Translations under genes and position numbers: made by a program
Notes under the pieces: model-generated
The model's input: the letters and a program-made list of their open reading frames with translations, nothing else
Database searches by the model: none
What the model was told of the DNA's origin: nothing
Assembly (NCBI RefSeq): GCF_043197795.1
Contig: NZ_JBICTU010000021.1
Coordinates: 124,001-188,000 of the forward strand
DNA: 64,000 nt
DNA from: Sphaerisporangium sp040649355
GTDB taxonomy: Bacteria > Actinomycetota > Actinomycetes > Streptosporangiales > Streptosporangiaceae
Direction of reading: 5' to 3'
Shown: positions 1-7,331 of the stretch, in pieces
How positions within the stretch are numbered: position 1 is the stretch's first letter
Layout of the letters: each line of letters opens with the position of its first letter

Positions 1-825
1 CTCGTAGTGGTACCGCTCGTTGTGGGTCTGGCGCTCGGTCGGAAGGGCCCGGAGCTTGACCACCACGTCCAGGTCGGGGCGGGCCTCGGCGAGCCGGGCC
101 AGGGCGAGCAGGATGCCCTCCCGCTCCTCGCGCCGCTTCGGCACCTTCGCCTGGGTCGCGAACACCACCCGCCTCCCGCCCTCCTCCGCCACGGTCTCGC
201 CGGCCTCGGACGGCCCGGTCTCGCCCGCCTCGGACGGCACGGCCCGCGCGGTGAGCGGCGCGGGGCCGGGCCGCCCGGTCGTCGAGGGGAAGACGAGCCG
301 GTCGGCGGACGTGGGGCGGGCGAGGGCGTGGTCGAGGTAGGGCAGGCGGGCGAGCGCCATCTCGCCCTCGGCGCCCAGCTCCCTGCCGATGCGGGCGAAC
401 TCCTCGACCTCCCTGCCGCTGTGCACGACGAAGAGATCGCATCCGCCCCGGTACAGCCAGGCCTTCTCCGTCGCGGGGATCGAGATGCCAGGAAGGCCCG
501 ACACGAAGACCGGGCGGGGGCTCAGCCCGTCGAACACCTCGCTCACCAGCACGTCGACCACGGGCCCCGTGCAGGAGACCAGCACGACGTCCGGCCTGAT
601 CCGCTCGGCGAGGCGGCGAAGGCCCCGCGCCGGCACCACCGCCGGCGGCTCCTCGGTGTCGAACCGCGTCCCGTTGACGGCGGCGGCGATCTGACCCGGG
701 GACGGGACGATCGGCGTGCGCACCACGGCCAGCGTCGACGTCCACCCGGCGGGGAGCTGGTCGAGGAGACCCGCCGCCCACTTCAGGTAGGAGTCCGAAT
801 CGGCCACAGCGAGAACCCGGGTCAA
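1..825 (-). CDS. DUF6716-type putative glycosyltransferase (3' part outside window)
   Basis: The first 275 codons are present and the gene runs off the left edge. The start is a TTG whose last two bases begin the TGA of the upstream gene (TTGA overlap), so the two are translationally coupled. The protein opens with TRVLAVADSDSYLKW, a nucleotide-sugar-transferase-like N-terminal strand, and later has VLVSCTGPVVDVLVSEVF and, near the edge, KLRALPTERQTHNERYHYE. This pattern matches the actinobacterial family annotated as DUF6716 putative glycosyltransferase (from memory). Members usually sit in loci for surface glycans containing acidic sugars. The exact reaction is unknown. Confidence 0.7.
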   Translation of the reverse strand, partial: MTRVLAVADSDSYLKWAAGLLDQLPAGWTSTLAVVRTPIVPSPGQIAAAVNGTRFDTEEPPAVVPARGLRRLAERIRPDVVLVSCTGPVVDVLVSEVFDGLSPRPVFVSGLPGISIPATEKAWLYRGGCDLFVVHSGREVEEFARIGRELGAEGEMALARLPYLDHALARPTSADRLVFPSTTGRPGPAPLTARAVPSEAGETGPSEAGETVAEEGGRRVVFATQAKVPKRREEREGILLALARLAEARPDLDVVVKLRALPTERQTHNERYHYE

Positions 826-1853
826 GGAGAAGCCCTTTCGTGCGCGAACATCTGGAGGTGTGATCGGAGGGAGACCGTCGCCGTCGGCGTCCACCAGTCG
901 TCGGGGACCTCCACGGTCTCCACGGGGACGCCGCGCGCCGACAGCAGGACGCGCAGCGAGGTGACCGCCGTGGAGGGCAGGCTCAGCACCCGCTGCCCCG
1001 GCCGCAGGTCCCGCAGGGTCATCTCGACGGGGACCCCGCCGTCGTACACGGTGACGCCCGGGTGGCCGCGGACGGCCGCCAGGTCGCCGGGGTCCTCCCG
1101 CCTGTGCGGGTAGTAGGCCAGCGGCCCCTTGAGGGCGAAGAGCCAGGCGAGGTAGCGGTCGCGGTGGATCAGCCCGTTTCGCACCAGCGACGTGCCGAGG
1201 ACGACCGTGCTCTCGGCGGGCCGGGGATGGGCGACCGCGGGCTGGGAGCGCAGCCAGGCGAAGTCGTGGGTCACCAGCTCGGCCCCGATCTCCCGTACGG
1301 CCTTCGCCAGCTCGGCGGGCACGGGCAGCGCGGTGAACACGGTGAGCCGTCCGGCCCGGGCGGCGGCCCGCAGCCGGATCGCGGCGGCCGCCCCCAGCAT
1401 CCGCCGCGTCGGGCTCGCCTTGGCGCGGGCGCGCACGAGGGGGGTGCCGAGCCTCGCGGTGAGCAGCTCAAGGAGGCGGATCGTGGCCAGGCCGTCGTCC
1501 ACCAGGACCATGCGCGTGGGCGCGGCGGTGAGCGAGGTGAGCTGCATCCTGCCGGAGAAGGCGTCTCCGAGGACCCACGCGGAGTCGCGGCCCGGACGGG
1601 GCATCCCGCCCTCGGCGGTCTCGATCTCCAGCCCGGCGGGCAGGTCGAGGGTGGTCAGCTCCGTGCGGGTGACGCGGAGCCCGGGCAGCTTGGCGCGGGT
1701 CACCACGCGCGTGCCCGCCCCGACGACCCCGGCGTACCGCGCCTCGACCGCGCACAGCAACTGGAGGGGCGACTCCACCCAGGCTACGGCCGGCACCTGC
1801 TCCCGCACGCGGCTTCGACCGTTCCTCTCCACGCCGGGCATTGACACTTTCAC
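822..1853 (-). CDS. Conserved protein resembling family 52-like (sialyltransferase-like) glycosyltransferases
   Basis: A 343-residue soluble protein if read from the ATG/GTG cluster at 1853. The conserved part begins near residue 23 with WVESPLQLLCAVEA, the SPLQLL motif seen at the N-terminus of polysialyl/lipooligosaccharide sialyltransferase-like proteins, and ends with LSLPSTAVTSLRVLL. The true start could be a downstream GTG, because no convincing ribosome binding site fits 1853. It overlaps the DUF6716 gene by 4 bases, so the pair likely acts together in making or decorating a cell-surface polymer. The function is inferred from motif and neighbour only; no substrate can be named. Confidence 0.6.
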   Translation of the reverse strand: MKVSMPGVERNGRSRVREQVPAVAWVESPLQLLCAVEARYAGVVGAGTRVVTRAKLPGLRVTRTELTTLDLPAGLEIETAEGGMPRPGRDSAWVLGDAFSGRMQLTSLTAAPTRMVLVDDGLATIRLLELLTARLGTPLVRARAKASPTRRMLGAAAAIRLRAAARAGRLTVFTALPVPAELAKAVREIGAELVTHDFAWLRSQPAVAHPRPAESTVVLGTSLVRNGLIHRDRYLAWLFALKGPLAYYPHRREDPGDLAAVRGHPGVTVYDGGVPVEMTLRDLRPGQRVLSLPSTAVTSLRVLLSARGVPVETVEVPDDWWTPTATVSLRSHLQMFAHERASP

Positions 1854-2389
1854 GACGCAAGCAACGTAACCGGGTGACCCGACGCAGGGGGGAACAACCG
1901 ATGAACGGAGGACAACGACGGATCAGCCAGGTCTCGCTGTTCTCGTTGTGGTCCGGCCGGGCCGCCTCCCTTCCGCGGGGTCGGTGCCGGAGATCCCGGT
2001 TCCCAAGGCGGACCTCCGGTGCCTCGTGCCTCACGCACCATCCGTGTGCCCTCGTCACTCCAGCCCGCTTGACACCAGCGGTGCGAGGCATCACAACTAT
2101 CACTTTCGCCCGGCTCATCCCGACTCTCCGCACCGGTGCCGCCGATGGCGCCGAGGTCGCGCCCGGCGGCAGGAGCGCTCCTCCGTACCCAGGTCAAGGC
2201 GGGTGAACCCCAGCCCGGAGGCCACCGGCCCCGGCGCGGTCAAGGCAGGTTTGCCCTCCAGTCCCCCGTCATAGCCCAGAGGTTTGTCCTGTTTGCATGT
2301 GTTTGTCCGATGTATTACTCTGAGTGGACTCCTGGCACAGGTACTGCCCGTTTGAGTACCCCGCTCGTGCCGTGGAGATTGCACAGCGC
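1854..2389. other. Intergenic region, no gene supported
   Basis: A 536-base stretch between the leftward glycosyltransferase pair and the riboswitch. Several overlapping open frames exist on both strands, but none has a recognisable domain, a good ribosome binding site or typical actinomycete third-position bias. It must hold the promoters of both flanking transcripts. An AT-richer patch at about 2280-2345 is the most likely place for the promoter of the riboswitch transcript. Confidence 0.5.
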
Positions 2390-2562
2390 GGCTCGGTCCA
2401 CTGCGGAGATCCCTCTCCCGCCGCTACGCGCTACGCCGAGTCCGCATCGCGCGGAGCCGGGGACCCACCTCCTCTGGGGTGAATCGGGATCGTCACTCCC
2501 ACGGACGATCCCGTAGGGCGAACTTCCACGCCCGAACCCGTCAGCTAACCCGGTAGGCGGCT
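2390..2562 (+). promoter_or_regulatory. ydaO/yuaA c-di-AMP riboswitch
   Basis: The RNA shows the hallmark blocks of this class in order: GCGGAGCCGGGGACCCACCT at about 2450-2469, then GGGGTGAATCGGG at about 2476-2488, then CCGAACCCGTCAGCTAACC at 2532-2550 followed by GGTAGGC. It ends about 20 bases before the CHAP gene's start. Actinobacterial members of the class bind cyclic di-AMP and commonly precede cell-wall hydrolase genes, with ligand turning expression off. The ends are approximate because I placed them by motif rather than by folding. Confidence 0.93.
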
Positions 2563-2581
2563 TGGAAGAAGGAGTATCCCC

Positions 2582-3268
2582 TTGTCAATGTCGATACATC
2601 GGCTTCTGGACGCCCCGAAGAACCATCTCAAAGCCTTCGCCTTCGGCGGCCTGGTCCTCGCCCAGGCGGTGACGGGCACGGCCCTCGCGGCCAACGCCTC
2701 CGCCGACGACACGATCCACAACCTCGCCGGCGCCGAGGCGCCCATGACCGTGCAGGCTCCGGAATCCGTGAGGCGGGTCTCCGCCGAGCAGCTGCTGAGC
2801 CTCGCGGAGCGACAGGTCGGCATCTCCGAGAACAGCGCCGGTGGCGGCACCAAGTTCCACTCCTGGTACATGAGCACTCCGAGGGCCAGGGAGACCGTGG
2901 CCCGTGACAGCGGCACCATCGCCGGGTACGCCGACGCCGCCTGGTGCGACATGTTCGTCTCCTGGGTCGGCACCCAGCTCGGCATGCAGGACACCGTCGG
3001 CACCGACGCCTACACCGTCGCGCACGCCAAGTGGTTCGCGTCCCAGGACCGCTGGGGCAGCACTCCGAGGCCCGGCGCGGTCGTCTTCTTCGACTGGGGC
3101 CGCGGCAAGAGCCTGGACGACATCGACCACGTCGGCTTCGTCGTCAAGGACAACGGCGACGGGACGATCAAGACCGTCGAGGGCAACACGGGCAACGGCA
3201 AGGTCGAGATCCGTACCCGCCCGACCTCCCAGGTCGTGGGCTACGGCTACCCGAGCTACGCCGCCTGA
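2582..3268 (+). CDS. Secreted CHAP-domain peptidoglycan hydrolase
   Basis: A 228-residue protein. The TTG at 2582 has an AAGAAGGAG ribosome binding site 7 bases upstream; the ATG at 2588 would be 13 bases away, so TTG is preferred. Residues about 17-40 form a signal peptide ending near ALAANASA. Residues about 60-228 are a CHAP amidase/endopeptidase domain, with the catalytic Cys in AAWCDMFVSWV and the His in DIDHVGFVV. It should cut peptidoglycan peptides outside the cell during growth, division or spore germination. The c-di-AMP riboswitch in its leader ties its expression to osmotic or cell-wall status. Confidence 0.9.
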   Translation: MSMSIHRLLDAPKNHLKAFAFGGLVLAQAVTGTALAANASADDTIHNLAGAEAPMTVQAPESVRRVSAEQLLSLAERQVGISENSAGGGTKFHSWYMSTPRARETVARDSGTIAGYADAAWCDMFVSWVGTQLGMQDTVGTDAYTVAHAKWFASQDRWGSTPRPGAVVFFDWGRGKSLDDIDHVGFVVKDNGDGTIKTVEGNTGNGKVEIRTRPTSQVVGYGYPSYAA

Positions 3269-3364
3269 CAACCACCTCCCTGGCGCCCCTCTCGCAGGGG
3301 GTCGCCCCTCCGGACCATCGAAGGCGCCCTTCCCCTCCCATGGAGGACGCCCGTCCACCCCGGT

Positions 3365-3402
3365 GCCGTACGGCCGGCGACCCACTCCGCCGGCCGTACG
3401 GC
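3365..3402 (+). terminator. Strong hairpin terminator after the CHAP gene
   Basis: A perfect 15-base inverted repeat: arm GCCGTACGGCCGGCG at 3365-3379 and its complement at 3388-3402, with an 8-base loop. A weak T tract (GGGCTTTCC) follows. It lies about 100 bases after the CHAP stop codon and insulates the ceb promoter region. Confidence 0.75.
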
Positions 3403-3488
3403 ATCGGGCTTTCCGGGCCCTGGGACCTTGATGATCTTGTGTGAGCCGTGGCGCATGGATGATTTGCGCCCGACTGTGCCAGTAGCGA

Positions 3489-3502
3489 TGGGAGCGCTCC
3501 CA
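3489..3502. promoter_or_regulatory. CebR operator 1 (cebE upstream region)
   Basis: A perfect 14-base palindrome TGGGAGCGCTCCCA, the consensus recognised by the LacI-family repressor CebR in Streptomyces. Its centre is 130 bp from operator 2, so a DNA loop between two bound dimers is possible. Confidence 0.9.
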
Positions 3503-3585
3503 ATAACTCCAATGGCCCTTATCGCGCTCAACGTCTGATTTCAAGCTCCTAACAGCCCCAGGAGTAACAGTTAGGTTTCAGCATA

Positions 3586-3615
3586 TTGACGTCAGCATTG
3601 CCTATCGGGGACTCT
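3586..3615 (+). promoter_or_regulatory. Candidate cebE promoter
   Basis: TTGACG at 3586-3591, an 18-base spacer, then GACTCT at 3610-3615. The -10 match is weak. The arrangement, with a CebR box starting 4 bases after the -10, matches the other CebR-box promoters in this window, which supports the placement. Confidence 0.45.
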
Positions 3616-3618
3616 TCG

Positions 3619-3632
3619 TGGGAGCGCTCCCA
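3619..3632. promoter_or_regulatory. CebR operator 2 (cebE promoter-proximal)
   Basis: A second perfect TGGGAGCGCTCCCA, 130 bases upstream of the cebE start and just downstream of the candidate -10. Repressor bound here would cover the expected transcription start site. Confidence 0.92.
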
Positions 3633-3762
3633 AACTTCGCTCGCGAGGAAGCCCTCGCGGGATCACGACTGAGGGATCCAGCACATCGCGGGGCCCGACT
3701 GTCGGGGCCGGCCCTCGATGCCACCTCCCAACGATCGGGCAACCACCTGAGAGGGGTCCGGA

Positions 3763-5109
3763 ATGAAGAACAACATGCGCCGCGGCAGAATGCTCGCGGT
3801 CGCATCGGTGATGACCGCCGCGCTCGGTATCACCACCGCGTGCTCGTCCAGCGACACCGGCAGCACCGCCGGCAGCTCGTCATCGGCCGCACCCGCTGAG
3901 AAGATCACCCTCACGCTGCAGACCTTCGGCGGCGGCACCAACTTCGGCTACAAGGCCGCCGTTGAGAAGTGGAACACCGAGCACCCGAATGTGCAGGTCA
4001 AGTACAACAACCTGACCGACAGCTTCGAGAACGTCTATTGGCCCCAGATGCTGCAGTGGTTCCAGTCCGGCACCGGCGCCGGTGACGTCATTGGCATCGA
4101 CGAGGGCGGCATGGGCCTGGCCAAGGCCCGGCCCCAGTTCTTCACCGATCTCGGTCAGTACGGCCTGCAGAGCCGTCAGGCCGACTTCCCCGCGTGGAAG
4201 TGGGAGAACGGCATCAACTCGGAGGGCAAGCTGTTCGCCCTCGGCACCGACGTCGGCGGAATGAGCATCTGCTACCGCACGGACCTGTTCAAGAAGGCCG
4301 GACTGCCCACCGACCGGGACGAGGTCTCGAAGCTGTGGAGCGGCGGCTGGGACGCCTTCGTCAAGGCCGGCGAGGACTTCCAGGCCAAGGTCAAGGACGC
4401 CAAGTTCGTGGACAGCGTCAACACCATCTACAACGTGGTGCTGTCGCAGGAGGCCGCCAAGAACGGCAACGTCACCTACTTCGACAAGAACCAGCAGCTG
4501 ATCCTGGACAAGAACCCGGCCGTCAAGACCGCGTTCGACTTCACCACGAAGATCAGCCAGGCCGGTCTGACCGCCAAGCTCCAGAACTTCACCGACCCGT
4601 GGAACACGGGCTTCGTGAAGTCGCAGTTCGCGACCCTCGGCTGCCCCGGCTGGATGCTCGGCGTGGTGTCGGGCACCGCCGGCGACAAGTTCAAGGGCAA
4701 GTGGGACGTCGCGACGGTTCCCGGCGGCGGCGGCAACTGGGGCGGCTCCTGGCTCGCGGTGCCCAAGCAGTCCAAGCACCCGAAGGAGGCCGCCGAGCTG
4801 GCCAGCTACCTGACCAGCCCCGAGGCGCAGCTGCTGGCGTTCAAGGAGGGCGGCAACCTGCCCAGCACCATCCCGGCGCAGGACAACCCCGAGCTCCAGA
4901 GCGCGACCAACGAGTACTTCGACAACGCGCCCATCGGCAAGATCTTCGGGCCGTCCATCAAGTCGCTCCAGCCGACCTTCCTCGGTGAGAAGCACGCACA
5001 GGTGAAGGCCGCCGTGGAGCAGATCATCATCGGCATGGACCAGGGCGCCGTGCCCTACGGCGAGGCATGGCAGAAGTTCGTCGAGGCGGGCCAGAAGGCG
5101 GCGGGCTGA
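3763..5109 (+). CDS. cebE: Cellobiose/cello-oligosaccharide ABC transporter substrate-binding lipoprotein CebE
   Basis: A 448-residue extracytoplasmic solute-binding protein. The N-terminus has basic residues, a hydrophobic stretch and a lipobox-like ITTAC with the lipid-bearing Cys at about residue 28, followed by a Ser/Gly-rich tether. The rest is a family 1 sugar-binding fold. A GAGGGG site lies 6 bases before the ATG. It would capture cellobiose or cellotriose outside the membrane and pass it to CebF and CebG. Substrate assignment rests on the gene order cebEFG-bglC-cebR and the two CebR operators upstream; related sugars cannot be excluded from sequence alone. Confidence 0.88.
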   Translation: MKNNMRRGRMLAVASVMTAALGITTACSSSDTGSTAGSSSSAAPAEKITLTLQTFGGGTNFGYKAAVEKWNTEHPNVQVKYNNLTDSFENVYWPQMLQWFQSGTGAGDVIGIDEGGMGLAKARPQFFTDLGQYGLQSRQADFPAWKWENGINSEGKLFALGTDVGGMSICYRTDLFKKAGLPTDRDEVSKLWSGGWDAFVKAGEDFQAKVKDAKFVDSVNTIYNVVLSQEAAKNGNVTYFDKNQQLILDKNPAVKTAFDFTTKISQAGLTAKLQNFTDPWNTGFVKSQFATLGCPGWMLGVVSGTAGDKFKGKWDVATVPGGGGNWGGSWLAVPKQSKHPKEAAELASYLTSPEAQLLAFKEGGNLPSTIPAQDNPELQSATNEYFDNAPIGKIFGPSIKSLQPTFLGEKHAQVKAAVEQIIIGMDQGAVPYGEAWQKFVEAGQKAAG

Positions 5110-5121
5110 TCGTTCCCGAAC

Positions 5122-5163
5122 GTCACCGGCCCCCCGTGGCAACCCTCCGGCGGGGCCGGTGAC
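5122..5163 (+). terminator. Hairpin between cebE and cebF
   Basis: A perfect 12-base inverted repeat, GTCACCGGCCCC at 5122-5133 and its complement at 5152-5163, starting 12 bases after the cebE stop. No T tract follows, so it is better seen as an mRNA-stabilising or partial-termination stem. Such stems commonly raise binding-protein levels above permease levels. Confidence 0.6.
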
Positions 5164-5320
5164 CTCCCCTCCTGAGCGGCAGGCGGCAGCGGAACCACGC
5201 TGCCGCCCTTCGCTCCGAGCGCCGAAAGGTAGATCGTTGACCTCCTCCCGACGGACAGGCCCCGTAGTGCCCACCCCACACGGGCCGAAAGTTCGCGGCT
5301 CATCGACCGGAGGACCCCCC

Positions 5321-5479
5321 ATGCCGCCGCAAGGGCAGCCCCTGCCTCCGTGGCACTCCCGCCGATCGTGCTCATCGCGCGGCGGCGGGCACACCACACA
5401 TCGCTTTCGACGAAAGAAGGAGAATGGGGCACTCTCCCCACGGCTGAAGGCCAGGGGACCCGCCCCGGAATTCCGATGA
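5321..5479 (+). CDS. Possible 52-codon leader ORF coupled to cebF
   Basis: An ATG at 5321 has a strong GGAGG 7 bases upstream. The frame runs 52 codons to a TGA whose first two bases are the end of the cebF ATG (ATGA overlap). The predicted peptide, beginning MPPQGQPLPPWHSRR, is basic and Pro/Arg-rich with no known domain. cebF itself has no good ribosome binding site, so translation of this frame may deliver ribosomes to cebF. It could equally be a chance frame in a GC-rich leader; only the ribosome binding site and overlap support it. Confidence 0.3.
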   Translation: MPPQGQPLPPWHSRRSCSSRGGGHTTHRFRRKKENGALSPRLKARGPAPEFR

Positions 5480-6453
5480 GCGTCAACGTCCGCGCCCAAC
5501 GTGCGGATCCCGCGCCTCCCCCCTACCGGCCGGGGCGCCACCAATCGGGATCCTCACGCCGCTTCCTGTCCCAGCTCGACCTGAAGGCCACGCCCTACTT
5601 CCTCATCTCGCCGTACTTCATCCTCTTCGCGATCTTCGGCCTGTTCCCGCTCGTCTTCACCCTGTGGGTCTCGCTCCACGACTACGAGCTGGCCGGCGGC
5701 GACGCCAAGTTCACCGGCCTCGCGAACTACGGCAACCTGCTGACCGACGCCGACTTCTGGAACGCGGTGATCAACACCGTCGGCATCTTCGTCCTGGCGA
5801 CGGTGCCGCAGCTGGTCCTCGCGCTCATGCTGGCCAACGCCCTCAACAAGCGGATCCGGGGGCGGCTGTTCTTCCGCCTTGGAGTGCTCCTCCCCCTGGT
5901 CACCTCGGTCGTCGCGGTCGCCATCGTCTTCACCCAGCTCTACGGCCGCGACTTCGGCCTGATCAACTACGTGCTCGGGTCCCTCGGCGTGGACAACATC
6001 AACTGGCAGAACGCCAAGTGGTCGTCCTGGACCGCGATCGCCACCATGGTCGACTGGCGCTGGACCGGCTACAACGCGATCATCTACCTCGCGGGCATGC
6101 AGACGATCCCCCGCGACCTCTACGAGGCGGCGTCGATCGACGGGGCCTCGCCCCGCCGGCAGTTCTGGAGCATCACGCTGCCGATGATCCGCCCGACCAT
6201 CATCTTCACGGTCTTCGTCTCCACGATCGGCGGGCTGACGCTCTTCGCCGAACCGGTCATGTTCGGCAGCAACCGGATGGAGGGCGGCAGCACCGGTCAG
6301 TTCCAGACGATCGCGATGTACATCGTCAAACAGGGGTTCAGGGACTTCGACTACGGCTACGCGGCGGCGGCCGCCTGGCTGCTGTTCATCCTGATCCTCC
6401 TCGGCGTCGCGATCAACTACGCGTTCGTCCGCCGGATCGGGGGCAGCAAGTGA
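5476..6453 (+). CDS. cebF: Cellobiose ABC transporter permease CebF
   Basis: About 325 residues from the ATG at 5476. The open frame extends upstream to 5350, but the extension is unlike permease N-termini. After a Pro/Arg-rich cytoplasmic tail, six membrane segments follow, starting with PYFLISPYFILFAIFGLFPL. The ATPase-contact EAA loop is present as YEAASIDGASPRRQFWSITLP (about residues 216-235). With CebG it forms the channel for cello-oligosaccharides. Its stop overlaps the cebG start by 4 bases (GTGA). No ATP-binding subunit is encoded nearby; in Streptomyces the shared ATPase MsiK serves this transporter. Confidence 0.88.
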   Translation: MSVNVRAQRADPAPPPYRPGRHQSGSSRRFLSQLDLKATPYFLISPYFILFAIFGLFPLVFTLWVSLHDYELAGGDAKFTGLANYGNLLTDADFWNAVINTVGIFVLATVPQLVLALMLANALNKRIRGRLFFRLGVLLPLVTSVVAVAIVFTQLYGRDFGLINYVLGSLGVDNINWQNAKWSSWTAIATMVDWRWTGYNAIIYLAGMQTIPRDLYEAASIDGASPRRQFWSITLPMIRPTIIFTVFVSTIGGLTLFAEPVMFGSNRMEGGSTGQFQTIAMYIVKQGFRDFDYGYAAAAAWLLFILILLGVAINYAFVRRIGGSK

Positions 6454-7331
6454 CCGCCATCACGCAGGTCAGGCCCGGCCGGGCCGCCGCCAGGAGCAAG
6501 CGGGACCCCTTCCGCGCCACACCGCTCACCAAGATCTCCCTGCTGTTCACCATCCTGCTGTCGATCTTCCCGATCTACTGGATGGTCATCATCGCGTCGC
6601 GGACCAACTCCGACGCCGTCGAGGTGCCGCCGCCGCTGCTTCCCGGAGGCAACCTCGGCGAGAACGTCCAGCGGGTGCTCAGCACCGAGGACGCGCACTT
6701 CCTCGCCGGCCTGACGAACTCGCTGATCGTCACCTCCACCGTGACGATCTCCGTCGTGATCATCTCGACGTTCGCGGGCTTCGCCTTCGCCCGGCTCCAC
6801 TTCCGCGGGCGCAACCTGCTGCTCGGCTCCATCCTGATCACGATGATGGTCCCGCTGCAGCAGATGGGCATCGTCCCGCTCTACCAGCTCATGGTCAGCC
6901 TCGGCTGGGTCGGGACGCTCAAGGCCGTCATCCTTCCGTACCTGCTCAACGGCTTCGGCGTGTTCATGATGACGCAGTACACCCACCAGGCCGTTCCCGA
7001 GGAACTGGTCGAGGCGGCCCGGGTGGACGGCGCGTCCACGATGCGCATCTGGTGGAACGTGATCCTGCCCGCCGTACGGCCCGGCATGGCCGTCCTGGCG
7101 TTGCAGACCTTCATGTTGAACTGGAACGAGTTCATGTGGCCCCTGATCGTCCTCACCCCGGACAACCCCACGGTGCAGGTCTCGATCAGCTTCCTCACCG
7201 CGGCCCACACCACCGACTACGTGCTGATCTTCACCGGCACGGCCCTCTCGGTTCTACCCCTCATTGTTGTTTTCGTCGCGTTCGGCCGGCAGATCGTCGG
7301 CGGACTCATGGAAGGTGCGGTCAAAGCGTGA
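6450..7331 (+). CDS. cebG: Cellobiose ABC transporter permease CebG
   Basis: A 293-residue inner-membrane permease starting at the GTG at 6450 inside the cebF stop. It has six predicted membrane segments, beginning with ISLLFTILLSIFPIYWMVII. The EAA loop reads EAARVDGASTMRIWWNVILP. It pairs with CebF as the second half of the transmembrane channel. The stop overlaps the bglC start (GTGA), so cebF-cebG-bglC are translated as one coupled unit. Confidence 0.88.
   Translation: MTAITQVRPGRAAARSKRDPFRATPLTKISLLFTILLSIFPIYWMVIIASRTNSDAVEVPPPLLPGGNLGENVQRVLSTEDAHFLAGLTNSLIVTSTVTISVVIISTFAGFAFARLHFRGRNLLLGSILITMMVPLQQMGIVPLYQLMVSLGWVGTLKAVILPYLLNGFGVFMMTQYTHQAVPEELVEAARVDGASTMRIWWNVILPAVRPGMAVLALQTFMLNWNEFMWPLIVLTPDNPTVQVSISFLTAAHTTDYVLIFTGTALSVLPLIVVFVAFGRQIVGGLMEGAVKA

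Noticed and set aside
1841..2384. Small open frames on both strands between 1.8 and 2.4 kb
   Set aside because: They overlap each other in several frames and lack domains and ribosome binding sites; part covers the riboswitch promoter.
3880..5544. Long antisense open frame across cebE
   Set aside because: High-GC shadow: the sense frame has a lipobox, binding-protein fold and operon context; the antisense translation is Gly/Leu/Arg-rich with no domain.
5880..5893. GGAGTGCTCC inside cebF as a CebR site
   Set aside because: Only a partial match, inside coding sequence.
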